Origin: Micrasema longulum
Lineage: Eukaryota > Arthropoda > Insecta > Trichoptera > Brachycentridae
Assembly (NCBI GenBank): GCA_022494885.1
Contig: JAGVSM010001404.1
Coordinates: 1-64,000, forward strand
Length of the DNA: 64,000 nucleotides
Direction of reading: 5' to 3'
The position numbers were made by a program, and so were the translations under genes. Positions within the stretch are counted from its first letter, which is position 1, and each line of letters begins with the position of its first letter. The notes under the pieces are model-generated. The model was given only the letters and a program-made list of their open reading frames with translations, did no database searches and was not told the origin of the DNA. Positions 55,620 to 64,000 of the stretch are shown piece after piece.

Positions 55620-56110
55620 GTTGGATTCGTTCCAACGTTTTGGCTACCAGGCTTCAGGGTAAACTGAGTGTTATGTAGAAAAAAAAATTGTTTCTGTACT
55701 AGTAATTTGTACCGTGTCGCAGTCGGCAGCAAGCACATTCCGAGTCATTGTTGTAGTGTGTAGTGCCGGGAACCATGCTGAGTTTAATTTCAGCCCGTCG
55801 TCTTCGTTTACGTTATTTGGGTGTTTGTGTATTTCAATTGCCCCTTCCATTATTCGTGCACTGTAATTTATAGATTTATTCAAAATCTTTAGTTCAAAGG
55901 CGAAAAATGTCATGCGTCTATAAAGTGTTCCGCTATTGCAGATTTTTCCGGGTGCCCAGTTTAGACGTTTTTTTATGTTCACCAGTTATTTTATTTGCTG
56001 CGCGCCCTGTTTTTCAAATGTACACTTTGTCACATCTCTGGCAGCTTAGTTTATAAACTGCTTCAGTTTCCAGGGGTTTATTGTCGTTCGAATTTAGTAA
56101 ATGGTCGTTT
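55620..56110 (-). pseudogene. Penelope-like retroelement remnant (GIY-YIG region)
   Basis: The minus strand reads EAVYKLSCQRCDKVYI, stop, KTGRAANKITGEHKK, the form of a GIY-YIG nuclease (VYK...VYIGKTGR). After a shift it reads ARIMEGAIEIHKHPNNVNED, then DGLKLNSAWFPAL, the C-terminal REA.EI.KHP.N.NREDG..LS..W.P.L block of Penelope elements. The Gly expected after YI is a stop, and there is a frame change, so it is dead. A hammerhead-like motif follows at 55620-55675. Confidence 0.75.
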
Positions 56111-56774
56111 ATTTTTCCCACAGTCCTAAATGAACACGTGTTTTATAAATATATAAAACTTAAGCACCTATTAATTAATTAGTCAGAGAAATATGCCTTA
56201 AAAAATTTCAATTAGTTTGGTGATAGATTACGAATATAATCCATCGTTTAAAAACTTGAAAGATTAAACTATTGAATTAGCAAGTTTGTTAAAACAATTT
56301 TTTTTCAAAATTAACTTTTTTGTGTTACGTCCAAATAGTATAATTTAGTTATTATGAATAATTTTGTCAATCTAGTTAATATTGCAAGGATGTGTAGTGC
56401 CTTCAAGGAATTTATAAAAAAAGCGTCAATAAATCATCAATTAAAAAAATAAATAATGTAATCATTCCCTTTTGTAAAACAACACTAGGACAGCGGCATG
56501 CCATGTCCTTGCCCCTAAACTGTATAACTCCTATAAAAATATAAATGTCAATGTTTTCTTTTCCAGGTAAACTTTTTATTTGCTTTCGTATTTATTCTTA
56601 ATTAAATTATCTAACATGAATTTAATAATTTTTGCTCTACATCTATTTTTTATTTTTTCTATTTAATATTTTCCACTGATTCATATTAATAAAAAAAAAA
56701 ACAGAATCTACCATTCAATTTCTATTTCATGTACATATGTATTTATAAATGCATCTCCATCATAGATTTCATAA

Positions 56775-57238
56775 CCAGAGATTTGCACTGGTTAAAAAGC
56801 CCAGAGAGAATAAAATACAAGCTTTGCTGGACAGTATTCAAATCCCTTCATGAAATGGCTCCAAAATACCTATCGGACCTTTGTATTAGGGAAAATACAT
56901 GTCAAAGATCTACTCTTAGGTCACCATTTGATTCAGGGAGGGGAAAACTTATCGAAGTTCGGCGCTTCCCAAACACTAGATTTGGAGATCGTGCTTTTGC
57001 CGCTGCCGGACTCTCTGCCTGGAACCAATTGCCTTCAAACTTACAGTCAGTTCAGATCCCAACTAAAATCCCACTTCTTTAGACCATCATACCCTTAATT
57101 TTAAATCTGGAAATATAATATATCACTTTAGTTTAGTTAGAATGTAAGTTTACGTATACAATTGTAAAGCGCCCTTGTAGTGATTTTTCACGAAAATGGC
57201 GCTTTATAAATCAGCCAAATATTATAATTATTATTATT
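56775..57238 (+). pseudogene. 5'-truncated LINE copy 2, with (ATT)n tail
   Basis: It reads LHWLKSPERIKYKLCWTVFK, then SLHEMAPKYLSDLCIRENTC, FGDRAFAAAGLSAWNQLPSN. It is nearly the same as copy 1 at 48450-48950 but has small in-frame differences. It ends gcgcccttgtagtgattttt and an ATT-like tail. Confidence 0.8.
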
Positions 57239-57839
57239 CTAGATTTAGTATATCTACGGACAGGCCATGCCTATGTGGGATTTTTTTGTTTTTATAAATA
57301 AAGTAATATTATATAATAAAAAATGTAACAAATGTAAACAAATAAATATTTGGGTTACTTAAATTTTTACGAGGGTTTGTTAATTTTCGGAATGTCGTTT
57401 CTGAAACGGGGTAGTTTTGGCGTAGGGCGAGGTCACAAGTAGGATACTCGGTATAGTCTGTAATCCGTATACCAGCACATGGCCACATGTTGCGCTAGAG
57501 TATTCACTGTGGTCTGTCTGTCCACGTGTTGGTGCTGCGTTCTGTGTAGGAGTGTGTGAAAATGAATACGCTACACAATATTATTCGTCTCCCATTGATG
57601 GGTAGGTACCGATACGACCGATACGAGTCCTGGCTACAGACACAACACGTGTCCACGTGTGCAGCACGCGGAATACAGACAAAAAGACACATAAAGTGTG
57701 AACCGTAAAGTGTGCATTCATTTGTTATTTCGACATAATGTACCTTAGAGTATTATTATGGATAACTTATACAGCGCTATTTTGGTAATGTAATCAAGGG
57801 CGCTTTACAAAGTGATCATGTATTATAAATTTAGATCTA

Positions 57840-58085
57840 AATTTGTTGCAACAGAGAGGGAAAACATTTTTGAGAAAAGGAAGAAAAGGAAGTCTAGGCA
57901 TTTACACGGCTTAAGACCTGTCATTGGCTGGTTTATGTAGCCACTTTACACACTGTGTAGCATTCACCATTCTGCCTATGTTTAAACGTCCACATTTCCT
58001 CAACTCTTCCATCTGTTGACTTTTGCTAAATAAAGGGCCGAAACCTTTATCATGCGGGTGAGATTCATCCGGCTGAACCAATTCA
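57840..58085 (-). repeat. Single arm of the 38.5-kb inverted-repeat family
   Basis: The plus strand shows ggcttaagacctgtcattgg, gtgtagcattcaccattctg and gtgagattcatccggctgaa in family order. Confidence 0.7.
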
Positions 58086-58099
58086 CTTACGAGGCAAAG

Positions 58100-58830
58100 C
58101 CTGAAAACTACTACTACTACTACCATCACGCCATTTTCCCGTATGGGTAGGCAGAGAGAATGGACCGCCACACACGTCTATCCTGGCATACAATCCTAGC
58201 CTCTTCCACATTCATACATCTTGTCATACATGCCCTTCGGTTCTGTCTGCTTTTGACATGACCAGACTTAAGATTTTGGTTTATCTGATCATGCCACGTC
58301 TTCCTCGGTCGTCCTCGTCTCACGTTGCCGTTCATTTTTGCCATATATACTTGTTTTACCATTCTCTCGTCGTCCATTCGTTCTACGTGACCAAACCATC
58401 TCAGAGACCCTTTCTTAATCTCATCAATTATACTTGTCTCAGATTTACACTCTCGCCTGATTTCATCATTCGTAACCCTGTCATACATTGATTTCCCACA
58501 CATTCGTCTAAGAGATCGCATTTCAACCGCGTTCACTCGGCTTTCATCCTTCCTCTGCCAGTTCCATGTTTCACTTCCATACATAAGTGTTGGGACTAAA
58601 ACTCCGTTGTGCACTGCCAGTTTAGCTTCGATTCGACATATTTTTATTAGAAATTACTGTGCTTAGTGCTCCGTTCATTTTGTTGCCCGCATTCACTCTT
58701 CTTTCAACATCTTTTTCTACTCTTCCATCTCTTGAAAACATGCTTCCCAGATACACAAATTCTTCAATTTTATACTTTGTATCTTATTCATCAATCTTTT
58801 GCTCTCGCGAGGGTATAATATGCTTTGTTA
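58100..58830 (-). pseudogene. LINE C-terminal fragment (RTE/jockey-like)
   Basis: The minus strand from about 58790 reads YLGSMFSRDGRVEKDVERRV and NAGNKMNGALSTV. After a frame change it reads MHNGVLVPTLMYGSETWNWQ, NAVEMRSLRRMCGKSMYDRV, KGSLRWFGHVERMDDERMVK and ARIVCQDRRVWRSILSAYPY. This is the C terminus of a LINE polyprotein that is very common in insect genomes. The 162-codon block from 58614 is still open, so the copy is fairly young. The 3' end has a short (CTA)n-type tail near 58110. Clade call is uncertain. Confidence 0.85.
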
Positions 58831-59066
58831 AGCTAGGGTTTCCTAGGACAGCGGTGCCCGTATTTTAACGGCCGTAGTGAACAGTGATGCGGTTGACAGC
58901 CGTCGTAACGGTGACTAGAAAGTGGTTTCCTATAAAAATAGTGTTAATAACACCGTTAAAAAATAAAACCACTCTCTAGTCACCGCTACGACGGCTGCCT
59001 ACCGCATCACCGTTCACTACGGCCGTTAAAATACGGGCACCGCTGTCCTAGGAAACCCTAGCTTTA
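58828..59066. mobile_element. Foldback (palindromic) element, second copy
   Basis: The left arm ttaagctagggtttcctagg and the right arm tcctaggaaaccctagcttt are inverse copies around a centre near 58945. Same family as 36910-37155. Confidence 0.85.
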
Positions 59067-59539
59067 GCGCGTAATAAGTGTGGAAATTACGTGCAAGCAA
59101 TGCGTTCTCTACCTTCGCGAGAGCGTTCAGAATACCAGCCCTGATGGATAAAGATAATAAAATTGCCAATTATCCATTTAATAAATAAATAAATAATTTA
59201 TTAGTAACTAAACTGACTTATTCAGTAACTAAAATCCCAACAACCTGTGTGCTCTGTAACTGCAAAACGTTTATTGTACATCGAGCGCCCTTAAAGTGAT
59301 TTAAACGAACTAATTATAATTCCACTCATATTTTTTTTAATGTACTCGTAAATATTTGCATTCTTACGATTTAACAAAATAAAAATATTGCAAAGGTCAA
59401 AACGCACTACAGCATCGATGCCCTTCAGCGGCGCTGCGCGACAAAACTTTGCTTGGAGTGTAGCGCAGCTGTAACTCTGCTTGTTTCATCTAAAACAGTG
59501 AAAATAATATTTCGTGTTTCTGCGCAATACCGCTCAGGG

Positions 59540-59620
59540 ATGATATTCCAAACGCTCTCGTGGCCGTAGAAAACTCTTTTATCTCGCGTATAATGTCGCA
59601 GATTAGCACCGCTGGTGACC
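59540..59620. repeat. Single arm of the palindrome family of 37160-37275
   Basis: Contains ctctcgtggccgtagaaaac, then tcttttatctcgcgtat. Confidence 0.6.
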
Positions 59621-59749
59621 TTAAGAACGCAAATACTTCTCCAAATTTTATTTTTGAAATATTTCCATTCTTATGAAATGTCAAATAAAAAATATGTTAG
59701 GGGCTACTTTAAACAAACGAATTTAAATAACGAACTATTAGAAAATGGG

Positions 59750-59880
59750 AATCAGGTGTGGTAGAGCGGGGTTCGAACCTCTTTTTTCATGTTGACCTTT
59801 TAAGGAATCGAACCCGGAATCTTAAACGTGGTACGCAAACGGGCTAACCTCTACACTACGAAACAAACTTATCTCCATCC
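59750..59880 (-). repeat. Two adjoining tRNA-like heads
   Basis: The plus strand shows agcggggttcgaacctctt and then ggaatcgaacccggaatctt, gctaacctctacactacgaa. Two inverted B boxes about 50 bases apart suggest nested or tandem SINE heads. Confidence 0.55.
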
Positions 59881-60584
59881 GATTTTCTTTTTTCGGATTT
59901 AAACCGTCATGTAGCCGTCTAGCCCATAAATTCTCCGGAATTTTGGTTTAGTTTGACACAGGCAACTGTATTTTTCACACGCCCGGACACTAAATGATAC
60001 ATGAGTATCTACTGATAAAATAAATTTTAATCAAATTTTGTCTATCCAAATAATTTATTTTTTGAATGAAAGTACCTACATATTACCACAGTGCCCTCGC
60101 GCCTTGGGTCGTTTATGTAAAAAATGGCGCTTAAAATGAAAAAATAGTATCATCGATAGATTCGATGTTTTAACGGACACGTTACGTTTCCTATCCCAGG
60201 ACCCAGGACCCAGGCTTGTCCTTGTCTCAACTTACAGCCCCCACAATGTGCATACCAGATGGGGATGGAATACATATTAAATATGCATTTTTTACAGTAG
60301 TCTGAGATGTTCAAGATGTCCGGTGTCCGCCCCTTTAGGCAGACCCACCACTAGCCATTCCATATGCCACATACCAAACTGTTACATTAATATGATATCT
60401 GAGAGAACATTAATATGCATAAAATATATTATAACTATTATGGATTTTCGTGTCCGGACAGATGGAGAACGCAGTTCTGTATAAAATCTCTCTAACTCAT
60501 ATAATATCCACGCGGCTCGACTGTGATCGATCATCTCTTATCCCTTACAAAAAAAATTCTACTTTTATAATTATTATTACAGTT

Positions 60585-61232
60585 GGGTAATTTATCTAGC
60601 GCCATTTTTGTGAAAATCACCCCAAGAGCGCTGTACAATAAATAAATATCCTACCACGTCTTGCAGCTACGAAGCGCATGGACTATTAGGATTCTAGTTC
60701 CTCGTTTCCAATTATGATATATTTAAATTATAACAGATAGGAGCTAGATTACAGCACGTTTTGCAGCTACAGAGAGCATGGATGGTAAGTGATTACTTAG
60801 CCCTCATATACATCATGTTTTAATTTGCCAATGAAGTTTAGAATATTAAAAATAAAACAAAATAGCAGTTAGTTAACAAGTATTACAGCTACTGAGCGCA
60901 TGAACTATTGAAATTCTAAACCCCATTTACAAAATTTAAGTATTTATGGTTGATAATATTTACATTTTGAAGCATTACCAATCGTCTTGCAGCTACAAAG
61001 CGCATGGCTGAGTGGAATTCTAGCAATTCTTGGTTGCTAAACGTCTTTGCTCTATGTAGCTGCAAGACGTGTTGTGTTCTAGCTCTTATGTAGTTATTAA
61101 AATTTAATCATAATGGAAATGGGAACTAGAATCCCAACCGCCTATGCGCTTTGTAGCTGCAAGGCGTGTAATGATGTACAGCGTCCTTGAGATGATTTTC
61201 ACAAAAATGGCGCCATATAAATTATCCTAAAT
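60585..61232. repeat. Cluster of family-E SINE copies and heads
   Basis: Copies with tail at 60585-60705 (minus) and 61128-61232 (plus), and heads at about 60750, 60885, 60985 (minus) and 61050 (plus), all carrying variants of tagctgcaagacgtg. About six copies in 650 bases. Confidence 0.65.
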
Positions 61233-62280
61233 AAATCAATTTTTCTACATTTTATTTTGTTATGTCGATGAAAAGTTTCTCGGTTAAGTGAACAAACACT
61301 GACATTTCAACCATACGAGTAATATGCAGGTCGCTCCGTGTAGAACCATTTCGGGCGCCATATTGCGCAATCACGTGTAGGCATTGTGAAACCGGTCGCG
61401 GCCGACCGGAATTATTATTCACTCCGCTATTTCCAGCCGAGATCGCCGGTCGCTGCGAGATATTACTAACTCGCTAGCCGCTGACTCTTCTGTCGGAGAC
61501 TTGGAAAGCTAGACCGACAACGGTAGAATTATAATGTAAATTCGCAACAACCGACGATTGCTCACGAGATTTCCACATAAGGATGCGGCACAATCTGCCA
61601 AAGACGCGTCTTTTGGAGTTTCGAATTTGGAACACCTGGCGAGGTGACGACATCCTGGAAAACTTACGAGGATATGCGGCGTTAGAGCGGTTTGATGAAT
61701 AGGTATTTGAATATAGTTTTTCTGACACTCTCTCGCAAATGCCTCCATGAATACTGTACGAAAAAGACAACAGCGCTTCGCGGCAGCTAATTTTTTGTAA
61801 TTATTATCATTATTTAATTTCCAAATTCAGAACTTTAAAAAACATTTTTCGTACTGAAACATTTTTTTTTACTGCTTTTTGCTTTATAACAAATAGTTTG
61901 AAATTTCTTGTAGAACCTTGTATTTAACTGATTTCGTGATTTTTGACAAAAAGTTGTCTTTTTGCTTATTTTGCCAACCTCAACCTGGGCCCCGATTACA
62001 ATAAAAAGTTATCTTCAATTGTCTTTAACCGAAAATCGAATTCACTTTGTGAAACGTGTCTATATTTTTAATTGAAACGTGTTAAATTACACGTTGACGA
62101 CAAAGATCCTTAAATTGTTTTAGCAAATATTTACGATAAAAAAATATTTTAATTTGCAGACAATTACATCTAACTCTGAAACAAGAAAGACAAATGAATA
62201 TAAATTAAAATGTATCGTATTAAATCTAAGAATGTGCAGTTTCCTGTCAGATTCTGAGTAAGTAGTGAGGATATACCTCC
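61233..62280. other. Integrin intron, nothing identified
   Basis: A moderately GC-rich patch at 61330-61480 is followed by an open minus frame at 61770-61474. I do not recognise the product and see no supporting splice signals. Confidence 0.4.
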
Positions 62281-62313
62281 TCCCACCTGCTCTGCTCCGC
62301 TGACCTTATAAGA

Positions 62314-62502
62314 TCACAAGGCTGGCGGCTGCCCGTGGGCGGCCGGCACTGTCCCCGCCCACGACACCTCGTCGAGGCCCAGAGGCAGAGATAGGGCGGC
62401 TCCCAACACCATCTGATAACTGAACATCACACGCGCCTTCTTCCCTTGATGAATCAGCCAGAGTTCCGATGGAAAATACACATTTGATTCGAATTCATAC
62501 AT
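62314..62502 (-). CDS. Uncharacterised small ORF, 62 codons
   Basis: It starts at 62502, MYEFESNVYFPSELWLIHQG, then MFSYQMVLGAALSLPLGLDE, and ends AAHGQPPAL with a TGA. The composition is GC-rich with G or C at most third positions, like the MED13 exons and unlike nearby repeats. It could be a single exon of a gene nested on the opposite strand, or a TE remnant. No clear acceptor precedes it. I do not recognise the family. Confidence 0.3.
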   Translation of the reverse strand: MYEFESNVYFPSELWLIHQGKKARVMFSYQMVLGAALSLPLGLDEVSWAGTVPAAHGQPPAL

Positions 62503-62864
62503 GTTGTAACGAAATTAAATTTTTACCGCCGTGTAAAACAAACGAATAAACTACAATTTTCTGATGTCGTCGGAGCAACTGGTCTGGTGCTTCTCTGCGC
62601 TTTTGCTTCCGGTTCTCGGCCTCCGGTCCATCACTTTTTTTGCCCATCTACCGTCCGAAATCCGAAAAACTTGTCCCGCCCAATTCCCTTTCAGCTCCGC
62701 AATACTTTTTTCCGCATCCGTAATTTTAGTACTCCTGATTCAATGATTCGTCTTGCGAACCCTGGGAGAGATGTTTAACATTCTTTTTTCCATCGCTCTT
62801 TGTGTCACCTAAAGCTTGTGTAGGATTCTTTCAGAATGGGTGATGTTTCGAACCCATGGGCTTT

Positions 62865-63123
62865 TTTTCAAATCTTTACCGGACACGGAGCCATGAGAAG
62901 TTACCCATACAGATTTAAATCAAGGAATGATGACTACTGAGCATGCGATGATAATTCTTCACAGAGTATCGAACATCTGTTATTTCAGTGCCCATTTTTC
63001 AGTTTACAACGCCATAATCTTGAAGCAGAATACAGGAAAGATGGAATATCCTTAACAGATATTCAAATTGTTGTTAAAAGTAGTTATCACGCGCCATTGT
63101 TTTGGACTTTGCAACAATTGTGA
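62865..63123 (+). pseudogene. Decayed LINE RNase H C-terminal fragment
   Basis: It reads FFQIFTGHGAMRSYPYRFKS, RNDDY, stop, then SIEHLLFQCPFFSLQR and ends at a TGA near 63123. QI.TGHG.....HRF...D, then EHLLF.CP.F, is the typical end of jockey/I-type LINE RNase H and zinc-knuckle regions. One in-frame stop. Confidence 0.75.
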
Positions 63124-63379
63124 TTGGACTCATAAAGGTAATAAACCAAAACCAGTGATCAACATTCCATTTTCAATATAAACAATAACGAATTTTCCGA
63201 GTACCTTAGCCTCGTACATGATATATAAGGCTACAAAATACAGGGATACAAACATGAATAAAAAAAAATTAAACAGACAATTTTTTTTTCGGGTGTATTC
63301 GGATACTCCTAGATTTCAGAATATTTTATTCGCTTCCAAACTGTGTCTTCCTAGTTTCATGCGCGCACGCTAATTATCG

Positions 63380-63620
63380 TGACATTTGACATCTTCATAT
63401 TCAAGTAATTGTTGGATTTGGTCATGCCAAGTCTATCTCGGTAATCGCCGTTTTCTCCATCCACCAATATTCGCATCGTCAATATTTTTAGCCCTTCTTT
63501 CGCCACCCATTTGCTTTACATGTCCAAACCTACGCAGTACTTATTTCATTCGATGCTTATTTTTCATAATATATGCACTTATTATTCGTAATAGGCGAAC
63601 TAAGCACATTAATTTCTAAT
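63380..63620 (-). pseudogene. Decayed LINE fragment (family of 58100-58830)
   Basis: The plus strand shows tttggtcatgccaagtctat and catgtccaaacctacgcag, diverged equivalents of gatcatgccacgtctt and cgtgaccaaaccatctcag in the LINE at 58100-58830. Confidence 0.5.
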
Positions 63621-64000
63621 TTGTTTAAATTTAATGTTGTGCACACAGTGCTATGTTAATATAAATCTAGACAATATTACGAACAAAAAATAAACCTAAC
63701 ACAGCACCAATTACGTACACAACACAATATATGAAACAACTATCTAACAGTACAACAAGATGTAAGAAGAATTTGTGCTTTGTGTGAATTTACTAGTGAT
63801 TGTGTTTTTATTGTTGTGAGTATGAAATGTAGTGCGTGGAGTGAGGTGTATGGAGTGATGTGTATAAGATGTAGTGTTTATGTAGTGTGTATTCTGGTAG
63901 TACCTAGTTTAGTATTAATTGTTTCTGTTTATTTTCAAAGAGGCTAAATGATACTAATATTACAGTAACTTTAAACTTTGAAGTATGGCACACATAAGCA

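Noticed and set aside
61474..61770. 98-codon and 79-codon minus-strand ORFs
   Set aside because: Overlapping frames without family motifs; likely chance in a GC-richer patch.
1..64000. CRISPR array, operon or defence island
   Set aside because: No regularly spaced short repeats and no prokaryotic gene layout; spliced genes and SINEs show animal DNA.

Overview
This is an animal genome window from an insect, most likely a moth or butterfly (Lepidoptera). The coding sequence is broken into many short exons with GT-AG introns. The exons are very GC-rich with G or C at most third codon positions, while the introns and intergenic DNA are AT-rich and packed with tRNA-derived SINEs, MITEs and LINE debris. 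I see no bacterial-type genes, operons, rRNA, functional tRNA or CRISPR. Assignment to Lepidoptera is inference from this style of genome, not proven here.

Three host genes can be supported. (1) Positions 351-23954, plus strand: the 3' three quarters of the gene for Mediator subunit 13 (MED13; skuld in Drosophila). I resolved seventeen candidate coding exons by splice sites and phase and by similarity to the conserved protein; the 5' exons lie before the window. It ends with a TAG at 23952-23954. Two candidate exons (2846-2945 and 4588-4759) are phase-compatible only as alternatives. The largest exon (15689-16712) carries a one-base frame discontinuity. (2) Positions 35473-27528, minus strand: a complete four-exon gene for a small PH-domain protein of the sesquipedalian / PHETA (FAM109) family, with a C-terminal F&H-type motif expected to bind OCRL. 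(3) Position 43500 onward, plus strand: the first coding exon of an integrin alpha chain (signal peptide and first beta-propeller residues). The rest lies beyond the window, so 43664-64000 reads as its first intron.

The remaining sequence is mostly repeats. These include tRNA-like SINEs of at least two families, and a SINE family sharing its 3' tail with a LINE that has an (ATT)n end. There are decayed LINE fragments with RT or RNase H coding remnants (about 1.5, 25.4, 32, 40.9, 48.5, 52, 56.8, 58.4 and 63 kb), and a Penelope-like remnant with a GIY-YIG region (55.6-56.1 kb). DNA elements include a pogo/Tigger-like element (6.2-7.1 kb), a 0.9-kb TIR element present four times, and a 0.4-kb TIR MITE present about six times. 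There are also long palindromic foldback elements (36.9-37.3 kb, 58.8-59.1 kb), a long inverted repeat (38.5-39.2 kb) and a recent 423-bp tandem duplication (31.0-31.8 kb).

The three genes do not form a pathway: MED13 acts in nuclear transcription control, PHETA in endosomal trafficking, and integrin alpha in cell-matrix adhesion. The most interesting leads are the MED13 exon pair and frame break, hammerhead-ribozyme-like motifs recurring at six loci (one beside the Penelope remnant), the LINE/SINE tail sharing, and the foldback palindromes.
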